Below are positions 44,074 through 52,302 of a DNA stretch of 64,000 bases, piece by piece. Under the pieces are notes generated by a model. The model had not been told where the DNA came from and made no database searches. It worked only from the letters and a program-made list of their open reading frames with translations. The position numbers were made by a program, and so were the translations under genes. The stretch's first letter is position 1. Every line of letters begins with the position of its first letter. The DNA lies in assembly GCA_035315065.1 (NCBI GenBank), contig DATFYM010000002.1, positions 1 through 64,000 on the forward strand, given 5' to 3'. The stretch comes from DATFYM01 sp035315065. GTDB lineage: Bacteria > Acidobacteriota > Terriglobia > UBA7540.

Positions 44074-44837
44074 TGACCCCAACGTGGCGGTCGCTTCTCA
44101 AGAAAGGCGTTGATCCCTTCGGCGGCATCCGCCGTCGACATCAGCCCGTCCAGGTACAACCTTTCGAGATGGGGGAGGTCTTCAACGAGTGCGCGCTGAA
44201 TGGCGAGTCGAGCTGCACGACAGGCGTAACTGAGCGAGGAAGATGAGCGCGGAAGAAAGTCGGCATGCAGCCAGTGGTCGAGGGCGTCCTCCAGGCCTGC
44301 CTTCACCACTCGCGCCACCAGTCCTTGCCGGGCCGCGTCCAAGCCGCTGATCGATTCGCCGGTGAGAAGGAGGTGCGACGCAATGGCCTGAGTTGTCCGC
44401 ACGGGTAGCAGGGCTGAAGCCGCCGGAGCGAAGACCCCAAGTTTGATCTCCGGGCACCCGAACTGCGCTGTTTCTTCGGCAACGACCAGATCACAGGCCA
44501 GCACCAGTTCGAATCCGCCGCCCAGGCATCGTCCTCGGACCGCCGCGATCACCGGCGCCGGTGTCTCGGTAACGCGTCTCAGCAACCCGTGCAAGGCCGC
44601 CAGTGCGTCGGGAATGTGCTCGCAACGGTGCTCTTCGATGCTGGAGCCGAAACTGAAGTTCGGCCCTTCGGCGCCAAGGACCACAGCATTCAGTTCGCGC
44701 CCGGCGCAAAGTGCGAAGGCGGCGTCGAGTTCCGCCATCATTGGGCGATCGAGGATGTTCGCCTTCGGTACCGCCAGGGCGACGCGCGCGACGCGGTCTC
44801 GATGGGAGAAGTCCAGCCGGACCTTTTGGAAGTTCAT
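44049..44837 (-). CDS. Crotonase resembling cyclohexa-1,5-diene-1-carboxyl-CoA hydratase
   Basis: 262 residues from ATG 44837. The crotonase fold shows GPNFSFGSSIEEHRCEHIPD, unlike the usual AGADI loop but like dienoyl-CoA hydratases (Dch) of anaerobic benzoyl-CoA breakdown, then AAVRGRCLGGGFELVLACDLV and FGCPEIKLGVFAPAA. Other genes of the benzoyl-CoA route are not visible, so the substrate is uncertain. The C-terminus KKSKVES is coded by the GAGTCGAAAGT palindrome, which appears to have replaced the original stop. Confidence 0.78.
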   Translation of the reverse strand: MNFQKVRLDFSHRDRVARVALAVPKANILDRPMMAELDAAFALCAGRELNAVVLGAEGPNFSFGSSIEEHRCEHIPDALAALHGLLRRVTETPAPVIAAVRGRCLGGGFELVLACDLVVAEETAQFGCPEIKLGVFAPAASALLPVRTTQAIASHLLLTGESISGLDAARQGLVARVVKAGLEDALDHWLHADFLPRSSSSLSYACRAARLAIQRALVEDLPHLERLYLDGLMSTADAAEGINAFLEKRPPRWGQKKSKVES

Positions 44838-45411
44838 GAAAACTCTCAAATCTCAGCTATTAGCTGGCAGCCTCGACTGAACTCTTCAACCATCGACATT
44901 TGACCTTAGCTCTTTTCCAGTCTCCTGATCGTATGGTCATCTCCGGCCTACTGATTCTAAGAGACTTCTCCGCCTTGCTGGGTTTGAGGCGCCTCCGACC
45001 TTTGCAGGCTAATTCTGCCAGTCGCAGGGGGGGCACCGACAGGCCTGAAAGTCCCTGCAACCAATGGAAACCAATGGCGATACCTGCTACGGGTTCGTTG
45101 GCGGTTTCTCCAATCTTCCATCCGCCGCCGCACTTCCTAGAGCAGAGCCCTGTACCCTATACGTTGTCCCCTGTATCGACCCTAGGACTGGATTGCCTGT
45201 TTCTAGCCTACTCTATCGGCGGGAAAAGTCAAGCAAAAAGTTGGGGCCGCCCTACCCCGATTGTCAGCAGTGACTATTACGCACATCAGCAAAGGCGATT
45301 ACCTTCTGCCACGTGTTAACCAACCGGCCCCTCGCGGCGTAATAGTGGTGTAAAGCGGAATGCCTGCTGTTCAGGGCAACGCATCAACTCTCAAGCGAGA
45401 GGGGAAACACC
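44838..45411. other. Intergenic region, nothing recognised
   Basis: About 570 bases between divergently placed genes. No palindrome of the type common elsewhere and no gene I would support; a 139-codon frame at 44900 has no family character. The start at 45412 is preceded by GAGAGGGGAAACACC. Confidence 0.5.
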
Positions 45412-46341
45412 ATGAAAAAGAGACCTTCGACGCTGTGGTTCACGACGGCGCTTCTGGCAGCGCTGATGTCGGCGTTGGCCGCAACGCTCGGCGCCCGCCA
45501 GTCTTCGCCGGCTCCGGCGGCCACGCCCGCGTCATCCAAGCAGTCCAGGGCCACCAGGAGTGCGCAGGCGCAGGAACCGGCCCGGCCGCCGCTCGCCAGT
45601 AACCCGCAAGATCCGGAAACAATGGAGATCACCAAGCGCGACCTCAATAATCTCTTGCGCCGCTATCCTCAAGCCAACGCCACCCTTCGCCTCGACCAGT
45701 CGCTCGTCGCCGACCAGGAATACCTGGACCATTACCCTGACCTCCGAGATTTCCTCAAGGCGCATCCCGAGGTGGTGGCTAACCCAAGTGCCTTTATCGA
45801 GAGCAGCTTTAGAGTCGATTCGCAACAAGGAGGTGACCCCGTGTTTCTCCGATTTATGAATGATCTTTGGCCGTTTTTGGTTTTTCTGGTAGTGACGGCC
45901 GCGCTGCTCTGGATCCTCAAGGTGATTCTGGAAAACCGCCGCTGGGGCAAAATGGCGAAAGTCCAATCGGAGGCCCACGCCAAGCTGCTGGAGAAATTCG
46001 CCACTAACCAGGAGTTGCTGGCCTATATGCAGACGGAAGCGGGCAAGCGGTTCCTGGAGTCGGCACCCATCCCTGTTGATCTGGAACAAAGGCCGCGCAT
46101 GAGCGCGCCGTTTGGGCGTATCCTCTGGTCGGTGCAGTTAGGGTTTATACTGGCGCTGGCAGGATTGGGATTGATCTACGTGCGCGGTTACGCGCCCGAT
46201 GTCGCCGAGGAGTTGCTGGTGTTCGGCACTCTGGCCCTGACGCTGGGATTGGGTTTTGTTCTTTCGGCGCTCGTCTCCTTTGGGCTCTCCAAGCACCTGG
46301 GGCTGCTGACCAACGCGCCCGTGAAATCATTGAGTGATTGA
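45412..46341 (+). CDS. Exported/membrane protein of unknown function upstream of an ECF sigma factor
   Basis: 309 residues with an N-terminal signal (LWFTTALLAALMSALAATLGA), an Ala/Pro/Ser-rich linker, and a helical domain around DLNNLLRRYPQANATLRLDQSLVADQEYLDHYPDLRDFLKAHPEV. Three membrane segments follow, near PFLVFLVVTAALLWILKVIL, LGFILALAGLGLIYV and LLVFGTLALTLGLGFVLSALV. I do not recognise a family. Position just before a sigma/anti-sigma pair suggests it belongs to the same cell-envelope response. The last residues (KSLSD) come from the start of the CAATGACTC palindrome. Confidence 0.7.
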   Translation: MKKRPSTLWFTTALLAALMSALAATLGARQSSPAPAATPASSKQSRATRSAQAQEPARPPLASNPQDPETMEITKRDLNNLLRRYPQANATLRLDQSLVADQEYLDHYPDLRDFLKAHPEVVANPSAFIESSFRVDSQQGGDPVFLRFMNDLWPFLVFLVVTAALLWILKVILENRRWGKMAKVQSEAHAKLLEKFATNQELLAYMQTEAGKRFLESAPIPVDLEQRPRMSAPFGRILWSVQLGFILALAGLGLIYVRGYAPDVAEELLVFGTLALTLGLGFVLSALVSFGLSKHLGLLTNAPVKSLSD

Positions 46342-46479
46342 GCCATTGGAGAATTGAGTTATTGGGTGATTGCAACATTGAAGTATATTGGGCCATGAGT
46401 TGTTGAGCCATTGAAAACAAGAAAGAACAACCTACTTCTTCAATGGCGCAATGACCGATGGCTCAATGACTCAATTCAA
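46327..46479. repeat. CAATGACTCAATGGCTC word palindrome, copy 2
   Basis: TCATTGAGTGATTGAGCCAT and on, and the complement CAATGACCGATGGCTCAATG and on, loop about 60 bases. It begins inside the preceding coding sequence. Confidence 0.8.
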
Positions 46480-46487
46480 GGAAAATC

Positions 46488-47192
46488 ATGCGGGAAATCG
46501 CCATCACCGAAATCGGGCAGGCGCAGGCGGGCGCGGCGGAGTCCGAAGAGACCTTTCACATGGACGAGGAGAGCTTCCGGGGGTTCTACGAGCGCACGGC
46601 CCGTTCCCTGTGGGCTTACCTTTCCCGCGCCTCCGGCGACCCGTCCCTGGCCGACGATCTGCTTCAGGACACCTACTATCGCTTCCTGCGCGCCGCCTTG
46701 CCGGAAACCACTGAGGCCCATCGCAAGAACTATCTTTTTCGCATCGCTACCAATCTGCTTCGCGACCACTGGCGGCGGCACAAACCCACGGAGCCCCTCA
46801 CGTCGCCGGAATCGGGGTCTGAACCCGGCTCGGAATCGGAGCAAGGAAGGGACTTCGAGGCGGCCGACCGCGCCGCCGATCAAATCCAGCAACAGTCGGA
46901 CTTGGGTCGCGCGCTCAATTACCTCAAGCCGCGCGAGCGCGAGATGTTGTGGATGGCTTACGTCGAGGGCTTCAGCCACAAGGAGATCGCCGACACGGTG
47001 GGTTTGAAAGCGGGCAGTATCCGCCTGCTGCTGTTCCGCGCGCGGCACAAGCTGGCGGGGTTGTTGAAGAGGAGTAAGGAAACGGAAGCCAGAAGCCAGA
47101 AGTCAGAAGTTAGAATGAAGAGCGGAATAGGGGATATTCTGGCTCCTGACTTCTGTCTCCTGTCTCCTTTTGTCGGGAAGGTGGAGTCATGA
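46488..47192 (+). CDS. ECF-type RNA polymerase sigma factor
   Basis: 234 residues. Region 2 covers FRGFYERTARSLWAYLSRAS to LADDLLQDTYYRFLRA and HRKNYLFRIATNLLRDHWRR. Region 4 covers LNYLKPREREMLWMAYVEGFSHKEIADTVGLKAGSIRLLLFRARHKL. The body ends near residue 198. The last 36 residues (ETEARSQKSEVRM and on) are translated from an intergenic-type palindrome and probably add a disordered tail. The stop overlaps the ATG of the zinc-finger anti-sigma gene, the classic arrangement for ECF sigma factors released on envelope stress. Confidence 0.92.
   Translation: MREIAITEIGQAQAGAAESEETFHMDEESFRGFYERTARSLWAYLSRASGDPSLADDLLQDTYYRFLRAALPETTEAHRKNYLFRIATNLLRDHWRRHKPTEPLTSPESGSEPGSESEQGRDFEAADRAADQIQQQSDLGRALNYLKPREREMLWMAYVEGFSHKEIADTVGLKAGSIRLLLFRARHKLAGLLKRSKETEARSQKSEVRMKSGIGDILAPDFCLLSPFVGKVES
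47083..47170. repeat. CAGAAGTCAGAA word palindrome inside the sigma-factor 3' end
   Basis: GGAAGCCAGAAGCCAGAAGT and on, with the complement ATTCTGGCTCCTGACTTCTG and on. It lies entirely in the coding frame of the sigma factor's C-terminal extension. Confidence 0.8.
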
Positions 47193-47701
47193 ACGTACCC
47201 TACTGCGAGCGCGAAACCGAACTGGTGGAGGCGATGACGTCGGGACGCTGGCCTGACGCCTGCGGCGACGACTTGCGTCGCCACGTGGCGGCCTGCGCGG
47301 TGTGCGCGGACGCAGTCCTGGTGGCGCGAGCCCTCGAACTGGAGAGCGCGCAGGCCAAAGCTGAAATGGCGCTGCCAACGGCCGGCTTGGTCTGGTGGAA
47401 AGCTCAGATGCGCGCCCGGCGCGAGGCGGCCGATCAGGCTGCCCAACCCATTGCCATCGTCGAAGGCCTGGCTTGGGTCAGCGGGGTGCTGTGCCTTGTG
47501 GGCACGGCGATCTGGCAACGGAGGTGGATTGAGGAATGGCTGGGCTGGTTTGCCCAAATCACGCAGTTCAGCCATTTCGCGTGGAGCAGCCTTTGGTCCC
47601 AGGGGCTCCGAACGGGACCGTGGAGCCTCACCTTGATGATGGTTTTGGGCGCCGGCCTTCTGGTGAGTGCGCTGGTTTATGCGGTGCTCGCGGATCGATA
47701 G
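47189..47701 (+). CDS. Zinc-finger anti-sigma factor, membrane type
   Basis: 170 residues. The ZAS-type motif is LRRHVAACAVC (HxxxCxxC, near residues 31-38), with an upstream Cys/His. A central linker is followed by two membrane segments (ALAWVSGVLCLVGTAIW-type and WSLTLMMVLGAGLLVSALVYAVL). It would hold the preceding sigma factor inactive at the membrane. Overlaps the sigma gene by four bases (ATGA), so translation is coupled. Confidence 0.82.
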   Translation: MNVPYCERETELVEAMTSGRWPDACGDDLRRHVAACAVCADAVLVARALELESAQAKAEMALPTAGLVWWKAQMRARREAADQAAQPIAIVEGLAWVSGVLCLVGTAIWQRRWIEEWLGWFAQITQFSHFAWSSLWSQGLRTGPWSLTLMMVLGAGLLVSALVYAVLADR

Positions 47702-47781
47702 AGCAGTGGCGAGTGACTCTGATTTCTTGAACTCTCTCACCCCCTCTTTCATCAGCATCGTTACAGACCGCCGGTCGACCA

Positions 47782-50421
47782 CTACTCGGCGCGCAACGCC
47801 ATCAGCGGGTCGGTATTAGCCGCCCGGCGCGCAGGGACGAAGCCCGCCACCACACCCACCGCCACCAGCAGCGCGCCGGCGGCAACATAGGTGATGGGAT
47901 CGGTGGTGGTAACGCCGTAGAGCAAGCTGGTCATCATGCGAACCAGCAGCAGCGAGGCGCCGGCCCCCAACGCCAGTCCGGTGAGCACGAGGCGAAGGCT
48001 CTGGCCCAGCACCAGTCCGATGATATTGAGCCGGGAAGCTCCCAGCGCCATTCGCACTCCCATTTCATACGTCCGCTGGGTAGTAGAGTAGGAAATCACT
48101 CCGTAGGTGCCAATGGCCGCGAGCAGCAGCGCACAGGCGGCAAAGCTGATGAAGAGCCACATCAGGGACCGGGGCTGGGACGTGGAGTCCTTCATCACGT
48201 CCTCCAGGGTGCGCACCTCACCCACTGGGATATTGGGATTCAGATCGCGCACCAGGCCGCGAATTTGGTTGGCCACCTGGGCCACCTGGGCCGGGTCCGA
48301 TCCCGTCCGCACCATTAAGTTCATGGTGGCCGGCAGTTGCTCCGTCAGGTCCACCGCCTGAGGATAGGGCAGGTACAAGGTCCCCTGTAGCCAGTCGGGA
48401 AGGTCGCTTGCCAGGCTGTAGAGTCTCACGTCGCCCACCACGCCCACCACCGTTCGCCACTGCTGGTCCCAAACCGCCCGGATCTTTTTGCCGATGGGAT
48501 TCTCGCCGGACCAGTAGCGGCGGGCCGTGGATGCACTCACTATCACCACGGAAGCGGACTTCTCGCCGTCGACTTCAGTGAACGCCCGTCCGGCGAGGAT
48601 GGGAATGTGCAAGATCCGGAAGGCGCCCGGGGTGACGGCTTCCGCCCAGAGGAGGGGCGCGATGTTTTGCGCCGCATCCCGGGAATGCCCTTCCACCTCC
48701 ACCGGGAGGGACGGCGCTACGCCGCTCAAGGGGATGGCATTGGCGGCAGCCACGTCCGAGACTCCGTTGATTCCCCGCGCGCGCATCAGCAGTTGATTGT
48801 AGAGGGCGACGCAGGCGGCACGCTCCCGGCAGAGGGAGAGGTCCGGCGACACCTGGACCGCGACGAGTTGGGTGGGGCTGAAGCCAGGGTCCACTTGTGT
48901 CATGCGCCAGAGGCTTCGGGTGAGGAGTCCGGCGGCAACCGCCAGCACCACGGCCAAGGCCACCTCGGCGGTGATAATCGAGCCACGCAAGCGGGCTCCC
49001 GCCGTGCCGGTGGCGCGCTGTCCGCCCGACTTGATGGTCTCAAGGAGATTCAGCCTTGAGGTGCTCCAAGCTGGAGCCAGGCCGGCGGCGACGCCGGTGA
49101 GAAGGGTCAACACGGCCATAAACGCCAGCACGCGCCAGTCGATGCCCACCTGGGCCAGGCGGGGAGTGCCGGCGGGGAGGGAGGCTTTCAATACAGCCAA
49201 CGCTCCCCACGCCAGCCACAGACCCAGGAGGCCGCCGATCAAAGCCAGCGCCACGCTTTAGGTGAGAGGTTGGCGCAGCAGCCGGCCACGCGCCGCACCC
49301 AGCGCCGACCGCAGACCAATCTCCTTGCGGCGGGCGGTGGCGCGGGAAAGCAAAAGACTGGCCACGTTGGCGCAGGCAATCAGCAGGATCATTCCCACCG
49401 CCGCCGCCAGCACCAGTAACTTGGTGCGGACATCGCTTACCAGATCCTCCTGCAACGGGCGCACGGTGGCATCCTAATTCCAGTAGCGGCCCATGGGAAA
49501 CGAAAACAAGGTGATGATGTGCGAGACGAGCGGGTGCAACTCATTGCGGGCTTGTGCCAGGGTCGCGCCTGGACGCAACCTTGCCACTACCGGCATGAAG
49601 CCCTTGCCCCAATAGTCCTCCGCGTCGTTGGGGTCAAGGTGAAGGGGAATCCAGAGTTGCACTTCGGAGGAAGGAAAGAGAAAGCCGGGCGGCATCACCC
49701 CCACGATCTGCCTGCCCACGCCCTCCACGCTGATAATGCGTCCCAGGACGCCCGGGGCACCGGCGAACCGCTGCCGCCACAGAGCGTCGCTGATGATGGC
49801 CACGCGGTCCTCGCCCGGACGGTCCTGGCCGGCGGAGAACGTGTTCCCTATCTCCGCTTCCACTCCCAGCAAGGAGAAAAAGTTCGCCGAGACGGTGCTC
49901 CCACGCATTCGCTGCGCCTCGCCCGCAATTACCACATTGAGTTCGGCGGGCCCTCCGACGCCGGCGACCTCCATGGTCCGACTCTCCTGCTGCAACGCGA
50001 CGCCTGCACTTTTGGGGTAATAACCCGTCACGTGCACCAATCGGTCCGGATGCGCGTAAGGGAGGGGCTGCAAGAGGACGCCGTTCACAATGCTGAACAT
50101 CGCGGCGTTGCCACCGATTCCCAGAGCGAGAGAAAGCGCCGCCACGGCGGTGAATCCTGCATTCTTCCGCAAGGTGCGAAAACCGTAGCGCAAGTCCTGC
50201 CAGAATTGCTCCAGCCACATCCACCCCCACGCTTCGCGGACCTCTTCCTTCACCAGGGCCGTGCTGCCGAAAGCGCGCCGGGCGGCATGGCGGGCTTCGC
50301 CGGCAGGGACACCGGTCTGCTGCTGTTCCTCGGTTTCGAGATCAAGGTCGGTGCCGACCTCTCTCTCCAGGTCCTCTTCCCGGGCCTGCCGTCTCTCGCG
50401 CCATCGGCTCCAAATGCTCAT
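47782..50421 (-). pseudogene. MacB/FtsX-type permease disrupted by two in-frame stop codons
   Basis: A frame of 880 codons from ATG 50421 (GGAGG upstream) to 47782 is intact except for TAG at 49474-49476 and TAA at 49258-49260. Both lie in the same frame as the flanking sequence, so they are point mutations, not frameshifts. The first part has the cytoplasmic N-terminal extension, the helix FRTLRKNAGFTAVAALSLALGIGGNAAMFS and the MacB-like domain ending near GRYWN. After the TAG, RPLQEDLVSDVRTKLLVL and ACANVASLLLSRATARRKEI continue. After the TAA, SVALALIGG and the second half run to NTDPLMALRAE. The TAA falls where relatives have Glu (LLTESV). Sequence quality between stops is well kept, so inactivation is recent. 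Confidence 0.88.
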
Positions 50422-50446
50422 TTGTGCGTCCTCCGTCAAGAAATCG

Positions 50447-50542
50447 GGAGTAGGGAGCAGGGAGTAGGGAGTAGGGAAAGAAGGAATAAGGCAAAGGCCT
50501 GATCTTTCCCTACTCCCTACTCCCCACTCCCTACTCCCTATT
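50447..50542. repeat. GGGAGTAGGGAGCAGGGAG word palindrome
   Basis: Left arm GGGAGTAGGGAGCAGGGAGT and on, right arm TCCCTACTCCCTACTCCCCA and on, loop about 35 bases. It fills the padR-permease gap and touches the padR stop codon. Confidence 0.85.
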
Positions 50543-50885
50543 AAGCGGGCCGCATCACCCGCGCGATAGCGCCCACCAGTTGATTCCACTTCGACGCTTC
50601 CGCGGCCAACTGTTTCCTCCCCGCCGGGGTCAAGCGGTAGTACTTGAATTGCCGGTTCCGATCCTTGGCCATCTCCCACTTCGCCGCCACCAAGCCCTTC
50701 CGCTCCAGGCGATGCAAGGCCGGATAAAGCGACCCGTGCTCGATGCGTAGTACTTCGTCTGTCGTGCTCTGGATGTGCCTGGCGATCTGGTGGCCATGGG
50801 CGGGGCCGAATACGAGCGTGCGCAGGATGAGCATATCCAGCGTGCCTTGCAACAACTCCGTACGGCCGGAAGTGTCTTTGCTCAT
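50541..50885 (-). CDS. PadR family transcriptional regulator
   Basis: 114 residues from ATG 50885. LLQGTLDMLILRTLVFGPAHGHQIARHI and LRIEHGSLYPALHRLERKGLVAAKW form the PadR winged helix, and YYRLTPAGRKQL the wing and start of the C-terminal helix. PadR genes commonly precede this permease family in Acidobacteriota and repress it. An ATG at 50897 is in frame but lies inside the operator and next to the -10, so I prefer 50885. An extended -10 (TGGTAGAAT, 50896-50904 on the minus strand) would start transcription about three bases before 50885, giving an almost leaderless mRNA. Confidence 0.9.
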   Translation of the reverse strand: MSKDTSGRTELLQGTLDMLILRTLVFGPAHGHQIARHIQSTTDEVLRIEHGSLYPALHRLERKGLVAAKWEMAKDRNRQFKYYRLTPAGRKQLAAEASKWNQLVGAIARVMRPA

Positions 50886-50886
50886 G

Positions 50887-50905
50887 ATGGTAGACATTCT
50901 ACCAT
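50887..50905. promoter_or_regulatory. Perfect 8-bp inverted repeat, predicted PadR autorepressor operator
   Basis: ATGGTAGA-CAT-TCTACCAT. It covers the extended -10 of padR and abuts the start codon, so bound PadR would block polymerase directly. Confidence 0.7.
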
Positions 50906-51256
50906 AAGAAGCTCAAGCAGGGTAGACGTCCTTCCCTCGAAATCGTTAGCACACGGCGTGGGGTCTACCTGCGATCTGCGAACGGCAGTCGAAAATCGGC
51001 AATGAGGAGTGGGTCCGGAAACTCTGCGGCTTGGGGCTTGGGGCGATTGAGCGAATGATTCCGGCAGACGTCGAGCTACAGTCGATGGGCTGCGTGGCGT
51101 TGTTCTGTGGCTCCGCTCTCGGGCCGCTCAGAACGAACGGCAAAGTTCGAACAGCACAAACTCTGCGCTGCCCTCCGCAACCATAATCTACCGATAATTT
51201 GAGGGAAGAGATCACGCTGCCGCTTTCGCCTGGCCTGCCGCAACCATGGTTCGAGA
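50906..51256. other. Gap with no recognised feature
   Basis: About 350 bases between divergent padR and vapB with ordinary composition. No gene, palindrome or RNA recognised. Confidence 0.5.
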
Positions 51257-51285
51257 TTGACACTGATGCATTAACGCACTAAAAT
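51257..51285 (+). promoter_or_regulatory. Sigma-70 promoter of vapBC, leaderless
   Basis: TTGACA (51257-51262), 17-base spacer, TAAAAT (51280-51285). The ATG of vapB begins seven bases after the -10, where transcription should start, so the mRNA would be leaderless. Confidence 0.75.
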
Positions 51286-51291
51286 GATTTT

Positions 51292-51561
51292 ATGCGTACT
51301 ACAATCGAGCTTCGAGATGATCTGTACCGGGCGCTCAAGGCCCGTGCCGGGCTGAATGGCGTTACACTGGGGCACTTGGTTCAACGATTGATTGAGCAGG
51401 GCCTTCGCTCGTCGACGGACGCGACGACCGCAGCGAAGAGGCAAGGTCCCCCTCCGGTGATCGTTCCTCCCCGCGGACTGCTCATTCCCGCCATATCGCG
51501 GGCGGAACTGACCCGCATGGAAGAGGAAGAAGAGGAAGCAAAGCATGCGCGACTTGCTTGA
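51292..51561 (+). CDS. Ribbon-helix-helix antitoxin (VapB-like)
   Basis: 89 residues. MRTTIELRDDLYRALKARAGLNGVTLGHLVQRLIEQGL is a ribbon-helix-helix DNA-binding domain, as in VapB/Arc-type antitoxins. The tail (about 45-89, Pro-rich PPPVIVPPRGLLIPAI then acidic MEEEEEEAKH) would wrap the toxin. It overlaps the PIN-toxin start by 17 bases, typical of toxin-antitoxin pairs. No Shine-Dalgarno is possible because transcription begins at or next to the start codon. Confidence 0.8.
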   Translation: MRTTIELRDDLYRALKARAGLNGVTLGHLVQRLIEQGLRSSTDATTAAKRQGPPPVIVPPRGLLIPAISRAELTRMEEEEEEAKHARLA

Positions 51562-51974
51562 TGCCAGTGTTTGGCTTCCTTTGAGTGCGCCCGATCATGC
51601 GCACTATCTCCGAGCGCGGCGGTACTGGGATGATGAAGCCGCGAGCGAGCTTGCGTTTTGCCGAATAACTGCGCTAGCTCTGCTGCGTCTGCTGACGAAC
51701 CCCAGGATCCTTGGCGAGGCGGCCCTGAATGGCGGTGCGGCTTGGCGTGCGCTTGAGACCTGGCTCGCGCTGCCGAAAATCACTCTGCTCGGGGAGCCGG
51801 CCGGCTTGGACGAATTACTGAGGCAAATGGGCCGGGCAGCTTGACCTGCGCGCTGGAGAGTGGACCGACGCGTATCTTGCCGCCTTCGCGGCGGCGAGTA
51901 ACTGCCGTCTGGTTGCCTTTGACGGAGACTTTCATCGTTACCCAGGGATCGAGTTCCTGCACTTGCGGCCCTAA
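51545..51974 (+). pseudogene. PIN-domain toxin (VapC-like) with a frameshift
   Basis: Residues 1-97 read in one frame (MRDLLDASVWLPLSAPDHAH, with the first catalytic Asp; ITALALLRLLTNPRIL) and stop at 51842-51844. The missing C-terminal part is present in the next frame: QLDLRAGEWTDAYLAAFAAA, then LVAFDGDFHRYPGIEFLHLRP and a stop at 51972-51974, containing the remaining PIN acidic residues. The switch falls around GGGCCGGGCAG (51830-51840), consistent with a one-base gain. The toxin is either inactive, or the base is a sequencing error. Confidence 0.85.
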
Positions 51975-52010
51975 CTTCACAATCATTCTTCTTTCTTATA
52001 ATTAGAGGCG

Positions 52011-52110
52011 GGTCGAAAGCTAAAAGTCGAAAGCAGAAGCCGGGCGTTCTTGGCTTTCGACTTCTCGACTTTCGACCTTCAACTCTTTTTTCCCCGGACT
52101 TTCAACTCTT
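52011..52110. repeat. GTCGAAAGC word palindrome, copy 3
   Basis: GGTCGAAAGCTAAAAGTCGA and on, with CTTTCGACTTCTCGACTTTC and on. 51975-52302 otherwise contains only the CRP-like site. Confidence 0.8.
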
Positions 52111-52192
52111 GTCGGAAGTGTCTCACTTCATGTAGCTTGTGACCAGATTTCAGGGGCGCGAGTTTCGAGATTGTGATGCCTGACCGTACCAT

Positions 52193-52208
52193 TGTGACGT
52201 AAGTCACT
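52193..52208. promoter_or_regulatory. CRP/FNR-like operator upstream of nifJ
   Basis: TGTGACGTAAGTCACT: GTGAC and GTCAC arms with a four-base centre, followed by GCG. Compare TGTGACTAACGTCACT at 23562. A TACGCT -10-like hexamer at 52231-52236 would put the site near -42, the place for an activator. It is 95 bases before the nifJ start. Confidence 0.5.
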
Positions 52209-52302
52209 GCGCGGGCGCTGGCGCGCGGCTTACGCTCGCTCTGAAGTCGAAGGGGTTCCCACATTCCCGATAGTTGGGGCTACGGACGCATCGGATGGAG
52301 GC

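Noticed and set aside
44900..45319. 139-codon frame in the 44.8-45.4 kb gap
   Set aside because: No family character or ribosome-binding site, and composition unlike the neighbouring genes.
47782..50421. Two or three separate permease genes
   Set aside because: All pieces share one frame and together make one typical permease. The interruptions are single stop codons, so one pseudogene is the simpler reading.
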